Positions 1 to 5,645 of a stretch of 6,588 nt of DNA are shown here, one piece after another. Within the stretch, counting starts at the first letter, position 1. Every line of letters starts with the position of its first letter. The notes under the pieces were generated by a model. The model had not been told where the DNA came from. It searched no databases and saw only the letters and a list, made by a program, of their open reading frames with translations. Both the position numbers and the translations under genes were made by a program. This DNA comes from Flavobacterium sp. (GTDB lineage Bacteria > Bacteroidota > Bacteroidia > Flavobacteriales > Flavobacteriaceae): assembly GCA_005792865.1 (NCBI GenBank), contig SXQR01000284.1, forward strand, positions 1 through 6,588, read 5' to 3'.

Positions 1-318
1 CACCGCGACGATATTGCTGATTCCCGGAATCGATTTGCCTTTGATGGGTGCCGGGGCGGTGGCCGCAGGGGCCTCGACGCGCACGTTTACCTTCACGTTG
101 GCTTCGGGCGAGAATTTCTCGTGGATGAGTTTCCGGATGTCGTCTTCGGCCCGCTTGCGAATGTGCATCGCAGGGTTGGCCAGTACCAGATCGATCACCG
201 CATCCTGGCCAAAGGTCACCACGTTTGTCACGGCGCCGCTTTCGACCATATTCTTTCCTTCGCCCGCCACCGAAATGGACTCCAGGGCCTTAAGGATTTC
301 TTTCCTGTCTAATTTCAT
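1..318 (-). CDS. mrp: Mrp/ApbC-family iron-sulfur cluster carrier ATPase, N-terminal part (cut by window edge)
   Basis: This is the first 106 codons of a cytoplasmic P-loop protein of the Mrp/ApbC/NBP35 family, which carries and delivers Fe-S clusters. It starts at the ATG at 318-316 (MKLDRKEILKALESI) and runs open to base 1. Residues 1 to about 80 look like the MIP18/DUF59 domain typical of the N-terminus of Bacteroidota Mrp proteins. An Ala/Pro-rich linker follows (about 83-93), and then GKSIPGISNIVAV, the segment that normally leads straight into the Walker A motif of the ATPase domain. That motif and the rest of the protein lie outside the window; family members are usually around 375 residues. 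The start is supported by the good family match at residue 1 and by a TATCTTTG promoter element about 40 bases upstream. It is separated from the exporter operon by a terminator, so it is probably an independent transcription unit. The assignment rests on recognised sequence pattern, not on a database search. Confidence 0.88.
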   Translation of the reverse strand, partial: MKLDRKEILKALESISVAGEGKNMVESGAVTNVVTFGQDAVIDLVLANPAMHIRKRAEDDIRKLIHEKFSPEANVKVNVRVEAPAATAPAPIKGKSIPGISNIVAV

Positions 319-348
319 TTTTTTCGTAAGCCTTATTAAGACTAAATT

Positions 349-363
349 CAGATTGCAAAGATA
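349..363 (-). promoter_or_regulatory. Probable Bacteroidota-type promoter (-7 element) of the mrp gene
   Basis: The minus strand reads TATCTTTG at 363-356, an exact match to the TAnnTTTG -7 consensus of the primary sigma factor in Bacteroidota. A start site about 7 bases downstream (near 349) would give a leader of roughly 30 bases before the mrp ATG at 318. I did not find a TTG at the usual -33 spacing: the nearest good TTG is only 12 bases upstream of the -7 element, so only half of the promoter is supported. Confidence 0.5.
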
Positions 364-392
364 AGGCATCGTGCGCAATAATAGCCGTGGCC

Positions 393-424
393 AAAAAAAA
401 AGCCTGCCGGTTTGGCAAGCTTTT
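393..424 (-). terminator. Rho-independent terminator of the exporter operon
   Basis: On the minus strand, AAGCTTGCC and GGCAGGCTT form a 9-bp stem (one G-T wobble in RNA) around the 5-base loop AAACC. The arms lie at 422-414 and 408-400, and the stem can extend by A-T pairs. It is followed directly by nine T residues (complement of 393-401). The orientation and position, about 150 bases after the permease stop codon, make it the end of the operon that starts near 5511. On the plus strand the hairpin has a mismatch and a poorer T tract, so strong bidirectional use is less likely. Confidence 0.85.
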
Positions 425-530
425 GTGATTTGATTGATTGGTTGAAACTTTTGTCGAAAGCCTAAGGTCTGAACACCAAAGTCAAAAGACTATGGATTAT
501 GCACTTTAGTATGAGTGCGGACAGACAACT

Positions 531-558
531 GATGACTGATGACTGATGACTGACGACT
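531..558. repeat. Heptanucleotide tandem repeat (GATGACT)4
   Basis: Three perfect GATGACT units (531-551) are followed by one GACGACT variant (552-558), and the next seven bases, GACATCT, are a more decayed copy. The array lies between the permease stop codon and the terminator, so it would be transcribed into the 3' untranslated region of the exporter mRNA. No protein or RNA function is evident; replication slippage is the simplest origin. Confidence 0.8.
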
Positions 559-573
559 GACATCTACCACCCG

Positions 574-2994
574 CTACTCATACTTGAGATACTTCAAAAT
601 ATCGATCCTGGTTACCTGCCACGCCTTTGACATGACTACCGCGAGAGTGATCAGCGCCAACCCGATCAGTGCCGCGATGAAAGGCAAGACCGGCAAATCG
701 ATCCTGAAAGCAAAATCCTCAAGCCATTTGTTCAACAAGTAGTAGGCCGGGAAGACCGCCACCATAAAGCCTGCCAGGCAGAAGAGCAGGTATTGCTTTG
801 AGAGGTTGCGCATGAGCAGTTGCGTATCGGCACCCAGTGTCTTGCGGATGGCGATCTCCCTGAACCGGCGTTCCATTGAATACGAAGCAAGTGCGAAGAG
901 CCCGAACACGGCAATGGTGATGACGATGAAATTCAGGATGAAGAAGAGCGTTCTCTGCTTTTGATAGGTTCGGTACGTTTTCTCAAATGCCTTGTCCATG
1001 AAAATATAGTCAAACGGATACTCCGGCTCGACCTGCGCGGTCCAAAACTGTTCCATGGCCGCAAGCGCGGTCTCGGCTTTTTGCGGATCGAGCTTGACCG
1101 TGACCTTGTCAAGGATATTCTTCATCCAGTCCACCGATTTGAAATGCACGAATACGACCGGCGGCGTTTCCATCTCGGCGCCATAAACATTGAAGTCCTT
1201 CACGACGCCCACGACGGTGAACGATTCACCTGAAAATCCCGGATCCAGTTTAGTCCCGATGGGTTTTGCGAGCCCAAGCTGCTTCGCGGCGGTCTCATTG
1301 ATGATACAGGCGCTGATGGTATCCGACGCGAAATTCGGGGAAAAGTTCCGGCCCTCCTTGATTTCCATGCCCATGACCTGCAGGTAATTGTAATCGACGG
1401 GGAAATTCTGTGCCTGGACCGAGCGGTCAAGATAATCGAGGTTACTTGAACTGGCGGTTGCCGTCGGCATGGCGTTGTTGCTGGTGACCTCGCGTACGCC
1501 GTCTATCTTCAGGAACGCCTCGCGAGCCTTCTCGTATTTCTGCCAGCGAAGGTCGGCCGAATTGTTCATGGACCAGTCCACCGATCCCTGCATGTTCACC
1601 ACGACCACCTGGTCGCCCTTGTATCCGCGGTCCATCGTGGAAATGTACCGCACCTGTTCATATACCACATAGGCGCCGATGATGAAAAATGCCGCTATCG
1701 CAAACTGCAACACAAGCATCGAATTGCGCAGCCAGATGCCGCTCTTGCTTCGGGAAAAATTACCCTTGAGGACTTTGAGGGTCTCAAAATCGGCAACATA
1801 CCAGGCGGGAAATATGCCCGCGAATAGGATCACCGCCACAAAAATCATGAACAATTGGCCAAAAAACGAGATGCTGCCCAGGGTCATCGATTTCTCAAGG
1901 AACTCATTGTAATACGGCAGCGAAAGTTCGACCATCGCAAGCGCAAGCAAAATAGAAAAAATGGTCAGCACCGCGGTCTCGAACACGAACTGCGCCACGA
2001 TTTGATTCTTGGTCGCGCCGATAATCTTGCGTACCCCGACTTCCTTTGCACGCTTTACCGCCGAAGCCGTTGCCAGGTTGATATAGTTCACCAGTGAAAG
2101 CACCAGGATCAGTACCGACAGCCCCGCCATGATGACCAGCAATTGATAATTGCCCCGGCCCTCCGGCATGGATTGCGGGCTCGGCGAGTGCAGCCTCGTC
2201 GTGGCCAGGCTCTCCAGTTTGGCCTTGTTCAGGTTGAATTTCTTCATCCAGTTTTCAACCGTCATCCCCGCCTCGCGCGCCTTGGGCTTGATGTTGTATT
2301 CCAGGGTCACCGCATCGAGCTTTTTCTCGATTTCGGCAGGGTTTGAGCCCGCTTTCAGTTTGAGCATCAGGCCATAGTTATAGTTCCCCCAGCTTTCGGC
2401 ATCCACTGAAAGGTCCAGTGGGATCACCACGCGGGGTTCCATCGAGGATGGTCTTGCAATCTCGTAAACGGCGCGAACGGTGTAGTCCAGTTTGTTGACC
2501 GTGATGCGCTGACCTATGGGGTCGGCCGCGCCAAAAATGGCTTCTGCAGCTTCGGTTGAAATTGCGGCATCCTGCAGCGTCCGGTACGCATCGGCACTGC
2601 CCTTCACGATCTTGAACGGCACGAACCTGAAGAACGCCGAATCGGCAAACATGATCTTTTTGGTAAAATGATTGCGTCCGTTGGCGGTCACGTTATCGGC
2701 CACATACCAGTTCCTGAAATACGTGTAGTTCTCTATTTCCGGGACATTTTTCTTGGCCACCGGGCCAAACGGCGCGGGCGAGGTGGGCCAAAAGCTGCCG
2801 TCCACATTGTACAGGACCTGGTAGGCATCGTTTTTCAATGGATTCCATTGGTCATAGGAATGCTCGTCGTTCCAGTAGAGCATCGAGAAGATGACACCGG
2901 CAATCCCAATGCTCAACCCCAGGATGTTGAGCGCGGAGAACAGTTTGTTCTGGCGGAGGTGGTAAATGAATATTTTGATCCAGTTTGAAGTCAT
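574..2994 (-). CDS. MacB/FtsX-type ABC transporter permease (double-length, 806 aa)
   Basis: Inner-membrane permease of a MacB-like (type VII) ABC exporter, a class that couples cytoplasmic ATP hydrolysis to movement in the periplasm rather than forming a classic channel. It has the duplicated form common in Bacteroidota. The first half has a membrane helix at about 20-40, a periplasmic MacB core domain at about 42-275, and an FtsX domain with helices near 284-306, 336-358 and 380-402. The second half has a helix at about 424-446, a second periplasmic domain at about 455-675, and an FtsX domain with helices near 682-704, 735-755 and 768-790. Two matching cytoplasmic coupling motifs support the duplication: EVGVRKIIGAT (318-328) and EIAIRKTLGAD (713-723). 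The ATG start fits the family N-terminus (NWIKIF...LRQNKLFSALNILGLSIGI). It lacks a fused ATPase; that is supplied by the gene 54 bases upstream. It appears intact, and the length is normal for the family. The substrate cannot be read from the sequence. Confidence 0.93.
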   Translation of the reverse strand: MTSNWIKIFIYHLRQNKLFSALNILGLSIGIAGVIFSMLYWNDEHSYDQWNPLKNDAYQVLYNVDGSFWPTSPAPFGPVAKKNVPEIENYTYFRNWYVADNVTANGRNHFTKKIMFADSAFFRFVPFKIVKGSADAYRTLQDAAISTEAAEAIFGAADPIGQRITVNKLDYTVRAVYEIARPSSMEPRVVIPLDLSVDAESWGNYNYGLMLKLKAGSNPAEIEKKLDAVTLEYNIKPKAREAGMTVENWMKKFNLNKAKLESLATTRLHSPSPQSMPEGRGNYQLLVIMAGLSVLILVLSLVNYINLATASAVKRAKEVGVRKIIGATKNQIVAQFVFETAVLTIFSILLALAMVELSLPYYNEFLEKSMTLGSISFFGQLFMIFVAVILFAGIFPAWYVADFETLKVLKGNFSRSKSGIWLRNSMLVLQFAIAAFFIIGAYVVYEQVRYISTMDRGYKGDQVVVVNMQGSVDWSMNNSADLRWQKYEKAREAFLKIDGVREVTSNNAMPTATASSSNLDYLDRSVQAQNFPVDYNYLQVMGMEIKEGRNFSPNFASDTISACIINETAAKQLGLAKPIGTKLDPGFSGESFTVVGVVKDFNVYGAEMETPPVVFVHFKSVDWMKNILDKVTVKLDPQKAETALAAMEQFWTAQVEPEYPFDYIFMDKAFEKTYRTYQKQRTLFFILNFIVITIAVFGLFALASYSMERRFREIAIRKTLGADTQLLMRNLSKQYLLFCLAGFMVAVFPAYYLLNKWLEDFAFRIDLPVLPFIAALIGLALITLAVVMSKAWQVTRIDILKYLKYE

Positions 2995-3048
2995 GGTCAG
3001 ATGATTTTTGCGATGGCCGTTGCCAGCGAGAGGATGAGATTGATCACG

Positions 3049-3762
3049 TTAATTGATTTGCGGTTCGACAAGCACGTCGATGCGGCGCTTATTGTTTTTT
3101 TCAGAAAAGATGACACCGTCCTTCATCATGATGGTTTTTTGCGAGAACGAGGCATCATAATCCGAATGCGTCACCATCAGAATCGTCGAACCCTTCGCGT
3201 GAAGGTCGGTCAGGAGCTCCATCACCTCGTTGCCGTTGCGGCTGTCGAGGTTGCCGGTAGGTTCATCGGCAAGGATGATCTTGGGATCATTCACCAGCGC
3301 CCGGCCCACCGCAACGCGTTGTTGCTGCCCGCCGGAGAGCTGTTGCGGAAAATGCCTGAGCCTGTGCGCGATGCCCAGTTTTTCGGCGATAGCCTCGACT
3401 TTTGCCTTGCGCTGCCCTTGCTTTACGTTGTTGTAAACCAGCGGAAGCTCGATGTTGTCGTAAACCGACAATTCGTCAATGAGGTTAAAATTCTGGAAGA
3501 TAAAGCCGATGTTCTCCTTGCGGACGGACGCGCGCCCCTTTTCCTTCAGCCCCGCCATTTCATTGCCCAGGAGCCTGTAACTTCCGCCCGATGGCGAGTC
3601 CAGCAACCCGATGATGTTGAGCAATGTCGATTTCCCGCAGCCCGAAGGCCCCATGATCGACAGGAAATCACCGGCATTGATTTGAAGGCTGATGCCGTTG
3701 AGTGCGGCGGTTTCCACTTCCTCGGTCCGGAAGATTTTCGTGAGGTTTTCGATTGATATCAT
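3049..3762 (-). CDS. MacB/LolD-type ABC transporter ATP-binding protein (237 aa)
   Basis: Cytoplasmic ATPase subunit that powers the neighbouring permease. All nucleotide-binding motifs are present in order: Walker [10 protein letters not shown] (38-46), Q-loop Gln90 (FIFQNFNLI), signature LSGGQQQR (142-149), Walker B IILADE (162-167) with catalytic Glu167, D-loop NLDS (171-174) and H-loop His199 (MVTHSD). The closest families are the MacB N-terminal domain and LolD, which serve FtsX-type permeases. The length is normal for a free-standing subunit, with a short tail rich in charged residues after about 218. It starts at ATG 3762-3760 ([11 protein letters not shown]), 27 bases after the small secreted gene, and is followed after 54 bases by the permease, so co-transcription is very likely. 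No Shine-Dalgarno is visible, which is usual in Bacteroidota. The spacer before it carries a minor direct repeat, CGTTTA-TAAT-CGTTTA on the coding strand, of unknown meaning. Confidence 0.95.
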   Translation of the reverse strand: MISIENLTKIFRTEEVETAALNGISLQINAGDFLSIMGPSGCGKSTLLNIIGLLDSPSGGSYRLLGNEMAGLKEKGRASVRKENIGFIFQNFNLIDELSVYDNIELPLVYNNVKQGQRKAKVEAIAEKLGIAHRLRHFPQQLSGGQQQRVAVGRALVNDPKIILADEPTGNLDSRNGNEVMELLTDLHAKGSTILMVTHSDYDASFSQKTIMMKDGVIFSEKNNKRRIDVLVEPQIN

Positions 3763-3789
3763 TTGTAAACGATTATAAACGGTTAATGT

Positions 3790-4227
3790 TTAAAGTGCTT
3801 TCCATTTGCAGTCATAACTGCCTTTTGCGCCCTTGCCAATGAATTTGATGCGATATTCCTCGTAAGGCTCCAGCAATACGGTCATGTTGCCTGATCCCGA
3901 TGACAGGAAGCCGCGCGACCAAAGCACTTCGTCCTGCTCATTGACCACGATCATTTCTAGTTTTCCGCCCCTGAGGTCAACGTCGTATTCTAAAAGTGCC
4001 TCTAACTGCATCTTGTAGGAAATCAGCTTGACATAGGTCACGCCGTCATAATGCCTGAACCTTGCCGATGTCGAGCGGTTCGTGGTCGTGTTCCCCCACT
4101 TGCTGTCGGTGGGTGCGGTTTCAAAATAGGTTCCCGACGCCACCAGGTCGGCAGTAGCCAGCGCCACATCCTGTGCAGGTGCAAAAACGCTTGCGGTCAG
4201 GGCTAAGATCAAGATTAACTTTTTCAT
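3790..4227 (-). CDS. Small secreted protein of unknown function in the exporter operon (145 aa)
   Basis: I do not recognise the family. Residues 1-18 form a clear signal peptide: MKK, a hydrophobic core LILILALTASVF, and an APA site at 16-18. The mature part of about 127 residues is therefore probably periplasmic or secreted. It has one cysteine, near the C-terminus (Cys140), and no lipobox, so it is not a lipoprotein. The mature region alternates hydrophobic and polar residues and is rich in Tyr, Gly and Thr. Its second half (GGKLEMIVVNEQDEVLWSR, then LLEPYEEYRIKFIGKGAKG) reads like a compact beta-sandwich in which a polypeptide reports a length or shape change, but that is inference. The start is ATG 4227-4225, 19 bases after the adaptor stop, and the ATPase gene follows after 27 bases. 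The tight spacing puts it in the same operon, between adaptor and ATPase. An accessory periplasmic role (substrate binding, quality sensing or complex assembly) is possible, but nothing in the sequence proves it. Confidence 0.82.
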   Translation of the reverse strand: MKKLILILALTASVFAPAQDVALATADLVASGTYFETAPTDSKWGNTTTNRSTSARFRHYDGVTYVKLISYKMQLEALLEYDVDLRGGKLEMIVVNEQDEVLWSRGFLSSGSGNMTVLLEPYEEYRIKFIGKGAKGSYDCKWKAL

Positions 4228-4246
4228 TTTGTGATTGATTTAATGA

Positions 4247-5487
4247 TTATTTATTGATGTGAAGAATTTCTATTTCGGTGTATTGGCTGTATGACGATGT
4301 CACGACCCGTTCTCCCGGCTTCAGCCCTTCCAGGACCTCATGGTAGAAGGGATTTTCTCGGCCGGTCCTGATGGTGCGCCGCTCGGCGGTACTGCCGCTG
4401 ACGACAAACACCCACTTGCCGGCAGTCTCCTGGTGAAAGGCGCCCTTGGGAAGCACGACCGATTTTTGCTTCGCCGACAGGATCAGCTTCACGCCCAGGC
4501 TCAGCCCCTGCTGTAGCTCTTTTCCCTGCCCGGCCTCAAACTGCAGCTCTGCCTGGAAGCGGCCGTTCTTGACTTCGGGAAGGATTTTGGTCACGCTCAC
4601 CGGCAAAACCCTTCCCTTGAACTCCACCTCGCCTTTTTGCCCCTCGGCGAGGCGTTCGAGATAAAATTCGTCAACCTGTGCGACCAGCTTGTAGCCGTCC
4701 ATATTGTCGATCTTGCCCATGCTTTGGCCGGGCTGGAAATTTTGCCCGAGGATCGCGTCAAAAGAAGTCAGCCTCCCCGAATCCGGCGCCGTCACCAAAA
4801 ATTCTTCTTGTTGTTACGCAGGATCTCAAGGCTCTTCTCCATCGTGGCGATCGATCGGCCAATTTGCGCAACCTGGATGCGGTTGGTCTGCCTTTCGCGG
4901 CGGATGTTTGTCTGGATGTCGTCCATGCGGCGTTGCTGGTACCGAAGGTTTTCCAATGAGGCCTGGTATTCATTGCGGCTGATGATGTCCTTTTTGTACA
5001 ACCTCTCGTTGATGTCATGTTGGCGGCGCGCATCGTTGAAGTCGTGCTCGATCATCACCAGGTCCTTGGTCAGGTTGATTTCCTGGTTGCGGATGTTGAG
5101 TTTGGCCGATGAAAGATTGTTGATCTGTTCAATGATTGCGGTCTCCTGGGTAAGGTAGCCGAGTTCGGTATTGGGATTGTACATCTTGGCGAGCGCCTGC
5201 CCCTTTTGGACCATGGCCCCGTTTTCAGCGAAGATTTCCTGCACCGATCCACCCTCGATGATGTTCACGAGCATGGCGTTGAGCGGTTCGGCCTTTGCCT
5301 GGAAAATGATGAAGTCCTCAAAGTAATCGCTTTTGACCTCCTTGATGAGCAATTCGCCTGCAGCCACGTTCAGGGCCTTCCTTTTTGTCGCCGAAATGAA
5401 CGCCAGCGTACCCAGCGCCAAAATAATGGCGGCGCCCGCTCCGGCTATCTGAATTTTTCTACTTTTACGATTGATTACGGTGTCCAT
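4247..5487 (-). pseudogene. HlyD/MacA-like periplasmic adaptor subunit, interrupted by a single-base frameshift
   Basis: Membrane-fusion (adaptor) protein linking an inner-membrane ABC permease to an outer-membrane channel. Two reading frames together make one normal protein of about 413 residues. The upstream part (5487 to stop TGA at 4794-4792) holds a cytoplasmic N-terminus, a membrane anchor at about residues 12-33, the first half of the lipoyl-like domain (about 75-104, GGSVQEIFAENGAMVQKG) and a long coiled-coil hairpin (about 108-228). The downstream part (to TAA at 4247-4249) begins LVTAPDSGRLTSF, the second lipoyl half, followed by the beta-barrel (YKLVAQVDEFYLERL) and the membrane-proximal domain (KSVVLPKGAFHQ onward). 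The switch occurs at a run of five T; six T would join the frames. I start at ATG 5487-5485 (MDTVINRK). A GTG at 5514 would add nine residues but would leave almost no leader after the predicted promoter. The gene may be a true pseudogene, a sequencing error, or expressed through frameshifting. Every domain on both sides looks well conserved, arguing that any break is recent. Confidence 0.85.
4792..4807 (-). other. Frameshift site in the adaptor gene (T5 run followed by TGA)
   Basis: The coding strand reads AAG AAT TTT TGG TGA in the upstream frame (Lys-Asn-Phe-Trp-stop). One extra T, or a -1 slip on TTT, gives AAG AAT TTT TTG GTG ACG (Lys-Asn-Phe-Leu-Val-Thr), which continues into the adaptor's second lipoyl half. 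The T run is at 4801-4797. The Phe codon is preceded by T, so the P-site tRNA could re-pair perfectly after a -1 slip, but the full seven-base context is not a canonical X-XXY-YYZ heptamer. I saw no obvious stimulatory stem-loop, though I could not fold the RNA. Confidence 0.85.
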
Positions 5488-5520
5488 CAGGTTTTTATTC
5501 TTGTTTGCTGCCACCCTATT

Positions 5521-5535
5521 GGCAACACCGTGCCA
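5521..5535 (-). promoter_or_regulatory. Sigma-54-like -24/-12 promoter of the exporter operon (spacing one base short)
   Basis: The minus strand reads TGGCACGGTGTTGCC from 5535 to 5521. TGGCAC and TTGC are exact matches to the two halves of the sigma-54 consensus TGGCAC-N5-TTGC, but only four bases separate them instead of five (nine instead of ten between the GG and GC). If used, transcription would start near 5511 and give a leader of about 24 bases to the ATG at 5487. The position next to a divergent sigma-54 activator gene and paired dyads upstream favours the reading; the short spacing argues against strong activity. The element is also a short inverted repeat (GGCA...TGCC). Confidence 0.5.
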
Positions 5536-5539
5536 CCGT

Positions 5540-5596
5540 AATTAATTTGTTTTAAAACACTGTTTTTCAATAGTTTATTAATTAATTAATTTTAAG
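5540..5596. promoter_or_regulatory. AT-rich spacer between enhancer-like dyads and promoter
   Basis: This stretch is nearly all A and T, with tandem TTAA units (about 5578-5591) and a short perfect inverted repeat AAAAC-ACT-GTTTT (5554-5566). It separates the dyads from the -24/-12-like motif. In sigma-54 systems the DNA between enhancer and promoter must loop, and AT-rich, bendable DNA or an IHF/HU-type site often lies there; that role is inferred here. The regulator gene's own promoter may also lie in this stretch or just after it, but no clean TAnnTTTG was found. Confidence 0.4.
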
Positions 5597-5597
5597 C

Positions 5598-5617
5598 AGT
5601 GTTCATTATCGGACACT
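5598..5617. promoter_or_regulatory. Enhancer-like dyad 1 (probable activator binding site)
   Basis: AGTGTTC at 5598-5604 and GGACACT at 5611-5617 are inverted repeats matching at six of seven positions, separated by six bases (ATTATC). The core has the same TGTyC-N6-GGACA form as the next dyad. It is centred at 5607.5, about 97 bases upstream of the predicted exporter start site, in the normal range for enhancer sites of sigma-54 activators. The best candidate to bind it is the adjacent response regulator. Confidence 0.6.
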
Positions 5618-5621
5618 TTAT

Positions 5622-5637
5622 TGTCCACAAGCGGACA
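5622..5637. promoter_or_regulatory. Enhancer-like dyad 2 (probable activator binding site)
   Basis: TGTCC at 5622-5626 and GGACA at 5633-5637 form a perfect inverted repeat with a six-base spacer (ACAAGC). The centre, 5629.5, is 22 bp from that of dyad 1, about two helical turns, so two dimers would sit on the same DNA face. It ends nine bases before the regulator's ATG, so binding here could also repress the regulator's own expression. Confidence 0.6.
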
Positions 5638-5645
5638 CATCGGTC

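Noticed and set aside
3001..3756. A 251-codon open frame on the plus strand
   Set aside because: It lies fully opposite the ABC ATPase, which has every motif of its family. The plus-strand translation shows no recognisable domain and is rich in His and Arg, as expected for an antisense shadow in codon-biased DNA.
3763..3789. Direct repeat CGTTTA-TAAT-CGTTTA in the spacer before the ATPase gene
   Set aside because: It is too short, in AT-rich spacer DNA inside an operon, and matches no promoter or operator form I know.
4247..4798. The downstream adaptor frame as an independent gene
   Set aside because: It could only start at a TTG, begins in the middle of the lipoyl-like domain and lacks anchor and coiled coil. 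It is better read as the second part of the frameshifted adaptor.
4637..5158. A 173-codon plus-strand open frame across the adaptor frameshift
   Set aside because: It lies opposite the adaptor's coiled coil and lipoyl region. Its translation is rich in Arg, Ser, Leu and Met without a domain pattern, so it does not explain the frameshift as a competing gene.
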